From Longimicrobium terrae (GTDB lineage: Bacteria > Gemmatimonadota > Gemmatimonadetes > Longimicrobiales > Longimicrobiaceae), in contig NZ_JACHIA010000006.1 in the NCBI RefSeq assembly GCF_014202995.1, positions 62,001-126,000 of the forward strand: a DNA stretch of 64,000 nucleotides. The letters run 5' to 3'. Of the stretch, positions 1 to 8,784 are shown piece after piece (within the stretch, counting starts at the first letter, position 1; the number at the start of each line of letters is the position of its first letter). The position numbers and the translations under genes are program-made. The notes under the pieces are model-generated. The model had not been told where the DNA came from, ran no database searches, and worked only from the letters and a program-made list of their open reading frames with translations.

Positions 1-499
1 AAGCGGAGGACCGGGTGGGGCGAAGCCAGTTGAGCGGATGAATCCGCCGCTCAAACGGCGCCAAGCCCCGACACCGGCCGCTGGCGTGTCCGGTTCGGGG
101 CTTCAACCGTGCGGGATGAGGGCGCACGCCGCCCCCGGCCCGCGCGCCGAACGGCTCCCCCTCTCCCGCTTGCGGGAGAGGGGGCTGGGGGGTGAGGGCT
201 GCCTCCGCATGCGCCGGACCCCGTCGAACCTCATCGCACTCCCTTCCCACGATCTCTTTCGTACTCTCGTACTCTCGCACTTCGATCCCCCCGCACTCAC
301 GCACCCCGCACCCCGCACCCCGCACTCACGCACTTCCCCCTCCGTCCGTTTTCCCTAGCCAAACCGCTGGCGCAAGCGTACTTTGTAGGCCTTGCCGGGC
401 CCCCTTTCGCCGGGGCACGCAGCGGCCTGCGCGGGGTATCATCCGCACGACGCGCAAACGCGCGCGACGCAACGCTTTCCGACCGCTCCAGATACATCG
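1..499. other. Intergenic region upstream of gyrA with repeat cassettes
   Basis: No convincing gene is seen. The left part holds a family A palindromic cassette (30-108), then a CT-rich inverted block around 149-201 of the kind seen again near 40170 and, inverted, near 29100. A tract built from the words CACTCACGCACC and CGCACCC lies at about 278-340. The ORFs crossing the region have no domain character. I did not find a confident gyrA promoter; TATCAT at 437-442 is a possible -10 element but has no good -35. Confidence 0.6.
30..108. repeat. Family A palindromic cassette, copy 1
   Basis: The left half is an inverted repeat (TTGAGCGG / CCGCTCAA). The right half is a second one (AAGCCCCGA / TTCGGGGCTT) around a variable centre. 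The same two-hairpin layout recurs at 3363, 9778 (inverted), 24198, 26324 and 40042. Confidence 0.8.
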
Positions 500-3172
500 A
501 TGTCCGACGACTTCACGCCAGACCTGCCGGAGGACGAGGGCACGCCCGATCTTCCGGCCGGCCCCACTTCGCGCATCATCAACCGTCTGATCGAAGACGA
601 AATGCGCGAGTCGTTCATCGACTATTCGATGAGCGTCATCGTGCAGCGCGCGCTTCCCGACGTGCGCGACGGGCTCAAGCCGGTGCACCGGCGCATCCTG
701 TACGCCATGTCCGAAGCCGGCCTCATCCCCACGCGCCCGTACAAGAAGTGCGCGACGGTGGTGGGCGACGTGCTGGGCAAGTACCACCCGCACGGCGACT
801 CGTCGGTGTACGACGCCCTCGTGCGCATGGTGCAGGACTTCTCCCTGCGCTACCCGCTGGTGGACGGCCAGGGCAACTTCGGCTCAATCGACGGCGACGC
901 CGCGGCGGCCTACCGCTACACCGAGTCGCGCATGGCGCCGCTCGCGCTGGAGCTGCTGGCCGACATCGACAAGGACACCGTCGACTTCGCCCCCAACTAC
1001 GACGACCGGCTCACCGAGCCGCGCGTGCTTCCCGCCAAGGTGCCCAACCTGCTCATCAACGGCAGCAGCGGCATCGCGGTGGGCATGGCCACCAACATCC
1101 CCCCGCACAACCTGCGCGAGGTGGTGGCGGCCTGCGTGCACCTGATCGACAACCCCGATGCCACCTGGGAGGACCTGCACCAGTTCGTGCGCGGGCCCGA
1201 CTTCCCCACCGGCGGCATCATCTACGGGCGCGACGGCTTCCGCGGCGCGTACGAGCACGGCCGCGGGCGCGTGGTGCTGCGCGCGCGCGCCGAGATCGAG
1301 GAAAAGGACGGCGGCCGCGGCGAGCGCATCATCATCACCGAAGTGCCGTTCCAGGTGAACAAGTCGCGCCTGATCGAGCACATCGCCGAGCTGGTGCGCG
1401 ACAAGAAGATCGAGGGCATCAGCGACCTGCGCGACGAGAGCGATCGCAACATCCGCGTCGTCATCGACCTCAAGCGCGACGCCATTCCGCACATCGTGCT
1501 CAACCAGCTGTTCAAGCACACGCAGCTGCAGAGCACCTTCGGCATCATCATGCTGTCGCTCGTCGGCGGTGTGCCCAAGGTCATGGGGCTGCGCGAGATG
1601 CTGCAGCACTTCGTGCAGCACCGGCACGTAGTCGTCCGCCGCCGCGCGGAGTTCGAGCTGCGCAAGGCGCGCGAGCGCGAGCACATCCTGGAAGGGCTCA
1701 AGATCGCCGTCGACAACATCGACGAGGTCATCGCCATCATCCGCGGCTCGGAAACGACGGCCGAGGCGGGCGAAAGCCTGCGCGGGCGCTTCGGGCTGAG
1801 CGAGCGGCAGAGCGACGCCATCCTCAACATGCGGCTGGCCCGCCTGACGGGGCTGGAGATCGAGCAGCTGGAATCCGAGCTGGCCGACGTGCGCGCCACC
1901 ATCGCCGACCTGGAAGACATCCTGGCCAACGTGGAGCGGCGCAAGTCCATCATCAAGGACGAGCTCACCGAGGTCAGCGACAAGTTCGGCGACGAGCGGC
2001 GCACCGACATCCTGGGCGACGCGGGCAGCCTCTCCATCGAGGATCTGATCCCCGACGAGGAGATGGTCATCACCGTCAGCCACGCGGGCTACATCAAGCG
2101 CGTGCCCAGCGACACCTACCGCGCGCAGGCACGCGGCGGGCGCGGCATCGAAGGGATGAAGACCAAGGAAGAAGACTGGGTGGAGCACCTGTTCCTGGCC
2201 AACACCCACGATTACCTGATGTTCTTTACCCGCGACGGCCAGTGCTACTGGCTCAAGGTGCACGAGGTGCCGGTGGGCTCGCGCAACAGCCGCGGCAAGC
2301 CGGTGGTGAACCTCATCAACATGGGGGGCGACGAAAAGATCGCCGCCCTGGTGCCGGTTCGCACCTTTGCGCACGACAAGTCACTCATCTTCGCCACGCG
2401 AAACGGCGTGGTGAAGAAGACGTCGCTGGCGGCGTACGGCAATCCGCGCCGCGTGGGCATCAACGCCATGAACGTGCTGGACGGCGACGAACTCATCAGC
2501 GTGCAGCTGGCGGACGGCAATTGCGACGTGGTGCTGGCCACGCGCGACGGCATGGCCATCCGCTTCGAGGAGTCCGACGCGCGAGAGATGGGGCGCGCCA
2601 CCACGGGCGTGCGCGGCATCAGCCTGCGCAAGGGCGACCTGGTGATCGGCATGGTGGTCACCAAGGCCGGCAGCACGCTCCTGGTGATGACCGAAAAGGG
2701 GATGGGCAAACGCACCCCCGTGGAGGACTACCGCCGCCAGAACCGCGGCGGCATGGGCGTCATCAACGTGAAGACGTCCGACAAGACGGGGCGCGTGGTC
2801 GCGATGAAGGAAGTCCATCCCGGCGACGAGCTGATGGTGATTACCCGCGAGGGCATCATCATCCGCACGCCGGTGGACGGCATCCGCGTCATCGGGCGCA
2901 ACACGCAGGGCGTCAAGATCATCAACCTGGGTTCCAAGGACTCGGTGATGGACGTGGCCCGCGTGGTGAACGAGGACGAGGAGCCGCTTCCCATTCTGGA
3001 CGCGACGGAAAGCACCGGGCAGGAAGTGGTGGATTCCGTGGCGCTGGAGGAGACGCTGGGGATCGATCCGGACTTCGACGACGATGACGGCGGCGTGAGC
3101 CTGGATACGCCGGCGGACGACGAGCCGGAAGAGGATTCGCTGGACGAACTGCGCGCCGACGACGACTTCTGA
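500..3172 (+). CDS. gyrA: DNA gyrase subunit A
   Basis: GyrA is the breakage-reunion subunit of DNA gyrase, the type II topoisomerase that adds negative supercoils; it works with GyrB. The 890-residue product matches the usual GyrA length. The N-terminal half has the winged-helix/tower catalytic domain, with the active-site Tyr at about residue 140 (RYTESRMA). The quinolone-determining stretch [10 protein letters not shown] is at 97-106, with Ser101 and Asp105 in the positions of E. coli Ser83 and Asp87. The second half is the beta-pinwheel C-terminal domain with repeated R-G-G-x-G turns, followed by an acidic tail of about 60 residues. I chose ATG 500 because family similarity begins soon after it; the frame stays open upstream to 392. 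An intrinsic terminator follows the stop codon. GyrA rather than ParC is favoured by the complete six-blade-like C-terminal region. Confidence 0.97.
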   Translation: MSDDFTPDLPEDEGTPDLPAGPTSRIINRLIEDEMRESFIDYSMSVIVQRALPDVRDGLKPVHRRILYAMSEAGLIPTRPYKKCATVVGDVLGKYHPHGDSSVYDALVRMVQDFSLRYPLVDGQGNFGSIDGDAAAAYRYTESRMAPLALELLADIDKDTVDFAPNYDDRLTEPRVLPAKVPNLLINGSSGIAVGMATNIPPHNLREVVAACVHLIDNPDATWEDLHQFVRGPDFPTGGIIYGRDGFRGAYEHGRGRVVLRARAEIEEKDGGRGERIIITEVPFQVNKSRLIEHIAELVRDKKIEGISDLRDESDRNIRVVIDLKRDAIPHIVLNQLFKHTQLQSTFGIIMLSLVGGVPKVMGLREMLQHFVQHRHVVVRRRAEFELRKAREREHILEGLKIAVDNIDEVIAIIRGSETTAEAGESLRGRFGLSERQSDAILNMRLARLTGLEIEQLESELADVRATIADLEDILANVERRKSIIKDELTEVSDKFGDERRTDILGDAGSLSIEDLIPDEEMVITVSHAGYIKRVPSDTYRAQARGGRGIEGMKTKEEDWVEHLFLANTHDYLMFFTRDGQCYWLKVHEVPVGSRNSRGKPVVNLINMGGDEKIAALVPVRTFAHDKSLIFATRNGVVKKTSLAAYGNPRRVGINAMNVLDGDELISVQLADGNCDVVLATRDGMAIRFEESDAREMGRATTGVRGISLRKGDLVIGMVVTKAGSTLLVMTEKGMGKRTPVEDYRRQNRGGMGVINVKTSDKTGRVVAMKEVHPGDELMVITREGIIIRTPVDGIRVIGRNTQGVKIINLGSKDSVMDVARVVNEDEEPLPILDATESTGQEVVDSVALEETLGIDPDFDDDDGGVSLDTPADDEPEEDSLDELRADDDF

Positions 3173-3195
3173 TCGTCGCGCGGGGGATGAAGGAC

Positions 3196-3230
3196 GGGGC
3201 GGCCGCACCATGCGGCCGCCCCGTTTTTTT
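3196..3230 (+). terminator. Rho-independent terminator of gyrA
   Basis: A near-perfect 12-bp GC stem (GGGGCGGCCGCA / TGCGGCCGCCCC, 3196-3222) is followed by a run of seven T. It begins 24 bases after the gyrA stop. Confidence 0.93.
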
Positions 3231-3362
3231 GTCGGGCGATTACGGGCGTTCGCCGTCCGGGCCGCGCGGTGACGAACGCCGGCTCCGGGTCCGCACGGGG
3301 ACAAACGCCGGCGCCGGGATCGGGTGTCCGGGGCAAGGTGCCGTTCGTGCGCAGAGTGCCGA

Positions 3363-3438
3363 GAGCGAATGAATCCGCCGCTCCAACAGCGGAAAGCCCC
3401 GACACGACGCCCACAGGCGCCGTTCGGGGCTTCAACCG
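3363..3438. repeat. Family A palindromic cassette, copy 2
   Basis: It starts GAGCGAATGAATCCGCCGCT and ends CGGGGCTTCAACC, like the other copies; only the bases between the CCCCGA and TCGGGG arms differ. Confidence 0.82.
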
Positions 3439-3464
3439 CGTTCAGGGTCCCGCCGGGGGCTGGT

Positions 3465-3537
3465 GTGTGCTCCCTCTCCCACATCCGTTCGTGGGAGAGG
3501 GTCGTCGTGCGCAGCACGCGGGGTGAGGGCCACAGCC
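3465..3537. repeat. Family B repeat, copy 1
   Basis: A block of about 70 bases beginning GTGTGCTCCCTCTCCCACAT. It contains the stem CCCTCTCCCAC / GTGGGAGAGGG and ends GCGGGGTGAGGGCCACAGC. Nearly identical blocks lie at 9568 (inverted), 24516, 26431 and 40267. Related CT-rich hairpin blocks follow at about 3570-3627 and 3661-3716, and both recur at 24318-24370 and 24409-24464. Confidence 0.85.
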
Positions 3538-3799
3538 GGCAGCCGCGCACCCAATCCTCCACACGCACCGAGGTCTCCCTTTCTCTCGCGACAGCGTGGG
3601 AAAGTGCCGGGGAGAGGGGGGCCTCTCCTACGAGTCGCACCATCCGTAGCACACGAACCCGCAGTTCTCCCCTCTCCGTGCGGCTGTTTGCACGGGGAGG
3701 GGCCGGGGGAGGGGCCTCAAAGCCGGCCTGACGAGCAAGGATGGAGGACTCGCGCAGCAAGTAAACAGAGTAAACAGCCCAACCCGAGTTCATCCAATG

Positions 3800-3840
3800 A
3801 CAACGCGGCTCCCGGATGCGAGGTCCGGGAGCCGCGTTGT
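3800..3840. terminator. Bidirectional hairpin between gyrA repeats and YqaA-like gene
   Basis: An 18-bp stem (ACAACGCGGCTCCCGGAT at 3800-3817 pairing with 3823-3840) sits 18 bases beyond the stop of the minus-strand gene. There is no long T-run, so termination strength is uncertain. Confidence 0.6.
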
Positions 3841-3857
3841 CGTTCATCCGATCGCGA

Positions 3858-4436
3858 TCAGAGCAGCCAGATCGAAAACGCGGCGGTGGCGACCGCGAGG
3901 ACCGCGGCCGCGATCCGCGCGGGGTGGCCGGCCAGCAGGCGGCGCAGCGGCGGGCCCGCCACGCGCGCGATCCCCGCGAGCACCGCGTACTTCAATCCCC
4001 GCCCGATGGCGGAAAAGAGGACGAACGTGCCCAGCGGAATCCCGCTCGCCCCGCCGACCACGCCGTACAGCAGGTAGGGAACCGGCGTGTAGCCAGACGT
4101 CATCAACGCCACAGCCGCGTTGCGCCGGTACAGTTCGGAAACGGCGTCCACGCGCGAAAGCAGGCCGTGGCGCGCCAGCAGCGGCCGCCCCACACGGTCG
4201 AAGTTCGCCGCGCCCATCCGCCACGCAATCACCCCGCCCACCACCGATCCCGCCGCCGCGAGCGCCGCCAGCGTCCACGCCCGCCGCGGCCGGCCCAGCG
4301 CGAGCGCCGCGTACAGCGCCTCCGTGGGCGCGGGGAACAGGCATCCTTCGAGGACGGCAAAAGCGAACAGCAGCGCCGGCCCGGCGGGGTGCGCGGCCCA
4401 GCGGCCCCAGCGCCCGCCCGGCTCAGCGCCCGTCAT
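3858..4436 (-). CDS. YqaA/VTT (DedA-superfamily) membrane protein
   Basis: A predicted inner-membrane protein of 192 residues with about five hydrophobic segments. The N-terminal GCLFPAPTEALYAALALG segment is followed by a glycine-rich helix, and the middle SGYTPVPYLLYGVVGG motif is the re-entrant Gly/Pro loop seen in YqaA and VTT-domain proteins. Relatives are linked to membrane lipid handling and envelope homeostasis, but the exact substrate here is unknown. The ATG at 4434-4436 overlaps the stop of the upstream gene (TGATG), which suggests translational coupling with the exported 272-aa protein. The frame is open further upstream, but the hydrophobic domain starts just after this ATG. A hairpin lies downstream. 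Confidence 0.75.
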   Translation of the reverse strand: MTGAEPGGRWGRWAAHPAGPALLFAFAVLEGCLFPAPTEALYAALALGRPRRAWTLAALAAAGSVVGGVIAWRMGAANFDRVGRPLLARHGLLSRVDAVSELYRRNAAVALMTSGYTPVPYLLYGVVGGASGIPLGTFVLFSAIGRGLKYAVLAGIARVAGPPLRRLLAGHPARIAAAVLAVATAAFSIWLL

Positions 4437-5254
4437 CAGGGCGCCGGAGTCTTCAGTGCGGGCGGCCTCGGCTGGTTCACGGCCACTACCTCCAACCCCA
4501 TCGCAATCTCCAGCAGACCGGTTTCCACCATCTTTCTGCCGAGTTCGTTCATCCACTGCTGCTCCGGGGTGATGGCTGTCTGCCCGGCGACCGCGGCATC
4601 CATCTCCCGCAGAATGGACGCGCGCTGTTCATCCGTCAGCGAAGGGGTCACGTTCCAGCCGCGCACCACATAGCGCCCCGGAATGCGAACTCCCCGCTGC
4701 GCCTGATAGTCCAGCATGTCCACCCACAGCACCATCGGCTCGGATTCGGCGCCGTTGAATTGGGGGCGGGGCGCGGAGGTCACCAGGCGGACGAAGTCAT
4801 AGCTCTCCGCATCCACCATCGCCACCATCGACAGAACACCGCTTTCCCCGAGCTGCTCGGTGGGGATGCTGACTTTGTAGACTCGCCGGCCCGCGGCGGT
4901 GTCGGCGCGCACGTCAGCCTGCATCGGCAGCAGTTCGTCGCTGTCTCCCGCACTCGCGCTCGCGCCCGCCAGCACTTCCAGGGTCCCGCGGATCAGCGGG
5001 GCGAGCATGGGCATCTCTCCACTGGCCCCGAGTACCGGAATCCATTCTCCCTTGGGGGTCCGCTCCAGGTGGGCGAGCGTGCGCGTAGGCCCGGCCACAT
5101 AGGCAAGGGTGTAGCTGCGCACCCCCGCCACGTTCTCGGCGGCGCGATCGCGCACGCGCCGCACCAGGGTAGTGGCGTCAGGCGTCTGCGCACGGGCCGC
5201 GACGGGCGCCAGCAGCAGAAGGGCGAGGGCGAATCCGCGGAATGATTTCGGCAT
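4436..5254 (-). CDS. Exported protein of unknown function (paralogue 1)
   Basis: A 272-residue product with a clear Sec signal peptide (MPKSFRGFALALLLLAPVAARA, cleavage near AQTPDA at about residue 23). The mature part reads as a beta-rich secreted domain of a kind I cannot name. Conserved stretches shared with the neighbour at 5482-6300 are TLVRRVRDRAAENV, VRSYT.AY, RADTAAGRRVY, MVDAE.YD.VR, GR.LVR.WN and LVAVNQP at the C-terminus. Both paralogues are exactly 272 residues, so this is a tandem duplication without net length change. It is translationally coupled to the YqaA-like gene. No catalytic motif was seen; a surface or periplasmic role is only inferred from the signal peptide. Confidence 0.8.
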   Translation of the reverse strand: MPKSFRGFALALLLLAPVAARAQTPDATTLVRRVRDRAAENVAGVRSYTLAYVAGPTRTLAHLERTPKGEWIPVLGASGEMPMLAPLIRGTLEVLAGASASAGDSDELLPMQADVRADTAAGRRVYKVSIPTEQLGESGVLSMVAMVDAESYDFVRLVTSAPRPQFNGAESEPMVLWVDMLDYQAQRGVRIPGRYVVRGWNVTPSLTDEQRASILREMDAAVAGQTAITPEQQWMNELGRKMVETGLLEIAMGLEVVAVNQPRPPALKTPAP

Positions 5255-5481
5255 GAGCTGCGGAGGATGGATGACGGGCGTGGCGGTCGGGAATGGAAAG
5301 ATATCTCCCGGCCCGCCGCTCCGCTCGCCCGCACTCGACGCGCCGGAATATCCGCGCACCGGACGATGTTCAGCGTCATCCGCCAGTCATGCGCGCCGGG
5401 TGGACGGCGAGACTGCGCGCGATGCGTGTCCCTCGATCATGCGGAAGCCGGACGGCGGAGTGCGAGATTCGGGAGGCCGGC

Positions 5482-6300
5482 TCAGCGCCTGTCATCCTCC
5501 CTGGCCATCTCCGGCGGCGGCGGCTGGTTTACCGCCACGAGCTGGATGGTGATGGGAATCTCCAGAATGCCCGTTTCCAGCAGCCGCTCCTCGATCGCCA
5601 GGGTCCACTCCCGCGCGGCGCGCTCGGCACCGGAGAACGCGGCGGCTTCGGCGCGGCGGCGGATCAGATCCTCCCGCCCTTCCGCGCGCTCGTCCTCGCT
5701 GGCCGGCCCCGCGTTCCAGACGCGCACCAGGTACCGGCCGGGCAGGCGCACGCCGGCGCTGTCCCGGTACTCCAACAGATCCGTCCACAGCGTCATCACG
5801 GCGTCGCCCCGGCTGCCGCGCCGCGACTTGCTGACGAAGCGGACCACGTCGTACGTCTCGGCGTCCACCATCGCCACCAGAGATTCCATTTCGTCTTCCC
5901 CGAATCCGTCTCGTGGCAGAATCTGTGTGGAGTAGACCGTGCGGCCCGCCGCCGTGTCCGCCTGCGGCTCGCCAAAGGTGACCGGCACCTTGGAACCCGC
6001 GGCGGTCAGTTCCAGCATCTGCAGTGTGTTCGCGATGATCCCGCGGACGGGGAACTCGAACTCGGCCATCCCCACCCGCGAATCCCACCGGCCATGCTTG
6101 GCGGCGAGTTCCGCGTATCCCGCCATGCGCACGCCTCCCGCCTCGTACGCGACCGTGTAGCTGCGCACGCCCTGTACGTTGGCGGCGGCACGCTCGCGCA
6201 TGCGCCGCACCAGCGTGGCGGCGTCAGGCGTCTGCGCGCGGACGGTGGCGGGAAGCAGCAGCAGGAGCGCGAGAATGAACCCGCGGAATCTTATCGGCAT
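5482..6300 (-). CDS. Exported protein of unknown function (paralogue 2)
   Basis: A 272-residue paralogue of the next gene downstream on the same strand. Its signal peptide is MPIRFRGFILALLLLLPATVRA, followed by QTPDAATLVRRMRERAAANV. The mature part has the same order of conserved blocks (VRSYTVAYEAG, QADTAAGRTVYSTQ, MVDAETYDVVRF, LPGRYLVRVWN, IQLVAVNQPPPP). The start is set by the signal peptide; the open frame continues much further upstream without protein character. A gap of 227 bases separates the two copies, so they may be separate transcription units. Function unknown; nothing in it looks enzymatic. Confidence 0.8.
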   Translation of the reverse strand: MPIRFRGFILALLLLLPATVRAQTPDAATLVRRMRERAAANVQGVRSYTVAYEAGGVRMAGYAELAAKHGRWDSRVGMAEFEFPVRGIIANTLQMLELTAAGSKVPVTFGEPQADTAAGRTVYSTQILPRDGFGEDEMESLVAMVDAETYDVVRFVSKSRRGSRGDAVMTLWTDLLEYRDSAGVRLPGRYLVRVWNAGPASEDERAEGREDLIRRRAEAAAFSGAERAAREWTLAIEERLLETGILEIPITIQLVAVNQPPPPEMAREDDRR

Positions 6301-6408
6301 CGGCTGCGTAGAGCAGAGTGGAAAGCGCGGCGTGGCGGCCGGGGAGGCCAACATAACCTCCCGGCCCGCCACGCCGCTTCCCCTGCACACCTGCATCAGG
6401 AGCATCCG

Positions 6409-6927
6409 ATGTCGAGCTTCACCGAGCGGATGATCGGCGCCGCGACGCTGAACATCGCCACGTACGAAGAAGTGGAGCACGACCGCACGGCCACGGGACA
6501 GGCCGCGGGCGTGGTGGCGCTGGTGGCCGTCGCCTCCGTGGTGGGCGCCATGGGCAGCGGCACCGAGGGGATGGTGAGCGCGCTGGTGGGGGCGCTGGCG
6601 AGCTGGGCGGTGTGGTCGGCCGTCACCTACTTCGTAGGCACGCGCATGTTCGGCGGCACCGCGGACTGGGGCGAAATGGCGCGCACCATCGGCTTTGCGC
6701 AGGCGCCGGGGCTGCTGGCGATCTTTGGATTCATCCCCATTCTGGGCTGGCTGATCAGGATCGTCGTGGCGATCTGGATGCTGGCGTGCGTGATCGTCGC
6801 CATCCGCCAGGCGCTGGACTTCACCACGGGGCGCGCCATCGGGACGGCGGTGCTGGGATTCATCGTCCTGCTGGCAATCCAGGTGTTCGTCGGCCTCCTG
6901 CTCGGCACGGCCCGCATCATGTCCTGA
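6409..6927 (+). CDS. Yip1-family membrane protein
   Basis: A 172-residue integral membrane protein with about four to five transmembrane segments. The N-terminal soluble stretch (MSSFTERMIGAATLNIATYEEVEHD) leads into alternating Gly/Ala/Val helices, with a central TADWGEMARTIGFAQAPGLL segment. That arrangement is typical of bacterial YIP1 domain proteins, whose biochemical role is poorly known. A plausible ribosome site (CAGGAG at about 6398) precedes the ATG. It is convergent with the zinc-ribbon gene, with a shared hairpin between them. Classification rests on overall pattern, not on a catalytic motif. Confidence 0.72.
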   Translation: MSSFTERMIGAATLNIATYEEVEHDRTATGQAAGVVALVAVASVVGAMGSGTEGMVSALVGALASWAVWSAVTYFVGTRMFGGTADWGEMARTIGFAQAPGLLAIFGFIPILGWLIRIVVAIWMLACVIVAIRQALDFTTGRAIGTAVLGFIVLLAIQVFVGLLLGTARIMS

Positions 6928-6994
6928 TTGATGGAAGGCGCCGCGCACTCCATCCGCTGAAGAAAGCAATCCGGGTGGGATGATTCTTTTGGCG

Positions 6995-7031
6995 ACGAAG
7001 CCCGGACGACACCGAGTCGTCCGGGCTTCGT
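6995..7031. terminator. Bidirectional terminator hairpin
   Basis: A perfect 16-bp stem, ACGAAGCCCGGACGAC at 6995-7010 with its complement at 7016-7031 and a 5-base loop. It sits between the convergent Yip1-like and zinc-ribbon genes. TTCTTTT just upstream on the plus strand acts as an A-rich tail for the minus direction. Confidence 0.8.
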
Positions 7032-7100
7032 GTTGATCCACAATCACGCGAGACCGATCCGCGTCCATTCCCGCCACACGCGGCGCGGGACCGGCCGCGA

Positions 7101-7826
7101 TCAGTCCATGCCGAAGAAGGCAATCAGCCCCACCACCGCCGCGGTGAGGAGGGGCGTGGGCTCTTCCTTGACTACCTGCACCGGGCGCAGCGCGGGATCG
7201 GTGATCACCCGGGCCCGCTCCAGGCGCCGCCGCTCGTCCGACAGCGCCTGCTTCTCCTTTTCGCGCGCCCGGTCCACCCCGCCCGCCCGAATGAACTCGA
7301 TGATGCGCCGCAGTTCATCCGCATCCAGCCATGCACCGTGGTCCTTGCACTGGTCCAGGATCACGCCCGAAATGCGCTGAAAGTTGTTGCGGTTCATCAG
7401 CTTGGCACACACCGGACAGCTCAGGTACTGCACGCGCGTCTCGACCGGCGCGGGAGGCGCGTCCGCGCGAAAAGCGAGAACGGCGGCCTGCTGCTCGGCG
7501 TCGGTGGTCACCCGCGTGAAGTCGTCGGGCGCGACCCACACGCCGGAGCAGCGGGCGCACTCCCGCAGCCGGGCGCCGCCCACCTGCACCGGGTTCAGTT
7601 CCCCCGCGCACCGCGGACAGGAGAGAGAACGTTCATCGGATTCGGAGGCGGCGCGGTCCGCGCGGGTGCCGCAGTGCGGGCAGTGACGGGTTCCGGAAAA
7701 CACTCGTCCGAAACACGACGGGCACGCGACGGTCGCCAGGCGCGCGGAGCAGTGCGAGCAGGCGTGCAGGTCCGTCGTGGCGGGGGCCCCGCATCCGGGG
7801 CAGCGGAGGACAGCGGCTTCAGGCAT
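7101..7826 (-). CDS. Zinc-ribbon protein with two zf-TFIIB domains
   Basis: A 241-residue protein built from four Cys-rich ribbons. The first pair (CPGCGAPATTDLHACSHC and CPSCFGRVFSGTRHCPHC) spans residues 9-52. These are followed by two zf-TFIIB-type units with the CPxC...CxxCxGxWV/LDADEL layout (about 70-100 and 136-170). A charged, coiled-coil-like helix (REKEKQALSDERRRLERAR) and a C-terminal hydrophobic segment (LLTAAVVGLIAFFG) follow, so the protein may be membrane-tethered. The family binds zinc; its cellular role is unknown. It faces the Yip1-like gene across a shared terminator. Confidence 0.78.
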   Translation of the reverse strand: MPEAAVLRCPGCGAPATTDLHACSHCSARLATVACPSCFGRVFSGTRHCPHCGTRADRAASESDERSLSCPRCAGELNPVQVGGARLRECARCSGVWVAPDDFTRVTTDAEQQAAVLAFRADAPPAPVETRVQYLSCPVCAKLMNRNNFQRISGVILDQCKDHGAWLDADELRRIIEFIRAGGVDRAREKEKQALSDERRRLERARVITDPALRPVQVVKEEPTPLLTAAVVGLIAFFGMD

Positions 7827-7891
7827 GCGGTTCAGAACGGGATTCGCCGGCGGACGGTTTCAGCCACGACGGATGCACATCGACCGAAAAC

Positions 7892-7926
7892 GCGGACCGG
7901 CCTCCGCGCGTGACGGAGGCCGGTCC
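7892..7926 (-). terminator. Terminator after thioesterase gene
   Basis: A 14-bp stem (CGGACCGGCCTCCG at 7892-7905 with 7913-7926) is followed on the minus strand by CGTTTTCGG. It lies 22 bases past the thioesterase stop. Confidence 0.8.
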
Positions 7927-7948
7927 GGGGCAGCGGTGGCGCGGACGG

Positions 7949-8488
7949 TCAGCCCCGGGTGCGCTTGCGGCTGCGGTTGAGGCGTTCTTCGCGGCGCTGG
8001 CGGCCGGCCTCGTTGCGGCGCTTTTCATCCGCCGTCTCGGGGATGATGCCGGGGACGCGCGCGGGGCGGCCCTTGTCGTCCAGCGCGACGAAGGTGGCGT
8101 AACAGGTGTTGGTGTGGCGCTCCACCCCGGTGATGGGGTTCTGCGCGAACACCTTTACGCCGATCTCCATGCTGGTCTGCCCCGTGAAATTCACCGAGGC
8201 GTGGGCGATCACCAGCTCGCCGATGTAGATGGGCTCGTTGAACTCCACCTCGTCGAAGCTCTTGGTGACGACGGGCCGGCCCGCGTGCTTCATGGCGCAG
8301 AACGCCGCCGCCCGGTCGATGAAGCCCAGCAGCACGCCGCCGAACAGCGTGCCCGCCACGTTCTGGCTCTGCGGCTCGGCCAGGTCGGCAAAGGTGACCT
8401 GCGAGTCGCGCACGGGGCGCGGCGTGTCGGGATCGGGCGGTGGCGTGTTCAGGTAGATCTCCACCGGGCGGATCAGCCGGTTGGTCAT
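7949..8488 (-). CDS. Acyl-CoA thioesterase, hotdog fold (YciA/BACH type)
   Basis: Predicted to hydrolyse acyl-CoA to free acid and CoA in the cytosol. The 179-residue product has one hotdog domain. The signature NVAGTLFGGVLLGFIDRAAA carries the Asn and the helix Asp/Gly positions used by acyl-CoA thioesterases, and is followed by VTKSFDEVEFNEPIYIGELV and the QTSMEIGVKV strand. The C-terminal tail is basic (RRNEAGRQRREERLNRSRKR), a little longer than in E. coli YciA. The start is ATG 8488, with GGAG six bases upstream. A terminator follows. Substrate chain length cannot be read from the sequence. Confidence 0.88.
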   Translation of the reverse strand: MTNRLIRPVEIYLNTPPPDPDTPRPVRDSQVTFADLAEPQSQNVAGTLFGGVLLGFIDRAAAFCAMKHAGRPVVTKSFDEVEFNEPIYIGELVIAHASVNFTGQTSMEIGVKVFAQNPITGVERHTNTCYATFVALDDKGRPARVPGIIPETADEKRRNEAGRQRREERLNRSRKRTRG

Positions 8489-8784
8489 ATGTGCTCCATT
8501 GTTCGTTGGCTCATTCGGAACGCACAAAATGGCGAGGAGCGCCGTCCGGCAACAGGGCGCCATCGTCCGCGAACGTGCGTCCCGCGCGGCGATCGTTCCG
8601 CGTCCCCATCCGCCGTTCAGCCGGCAAATCCGTCAACTGCCCTCACGCGGAGGGACGCGGCGGAAGCGGAGGTACGCGGGGGATCATCCGTGACTCCCAT
8701 CATTCATCACCCGCCACGCCGCGAACGAGAACGGGCCGGCTCTCCGCGCGGAAGCCGGCCCGTTCATCATCCGATCGCGCTCCG
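8489..8784. other. Intergenic region with a decayed repeat
   Basis: No gene is seen. At 8630-8690 there is a decayed family G stretch (CGTCAACTGCCCTCACGCGG, then GGACGCGGCGGAAGCGGAGG) similar to those near 37780 and 57080. The right end is the terminator of the downstream minus-strand gene. Confidence 0.5.
8730..8764 (-). terminator. Terminator after CDP-alcohol phosphatidyltransferase gene
   Basis: A 12-bp stem AACGGGCCGGCT / AGCCGGCCCGTT with an 11-base loop, just past the stop at 8785. There is only a short T content on the minus side. Confidence 0.72.

Noticed and set aside
748-3087. 779-codon frame inside gyrA
   Set aside because: Arg/Gly/His-rich shadow of gyrA in another frame; gyrA itself has full motifs.
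3269-3731. Several overlapping short ORFs in the gap after gyrA
   Set aside because: They are translations of repeat families A and B and recur wherever the repeats recur (near 9500, 24300, 40200).
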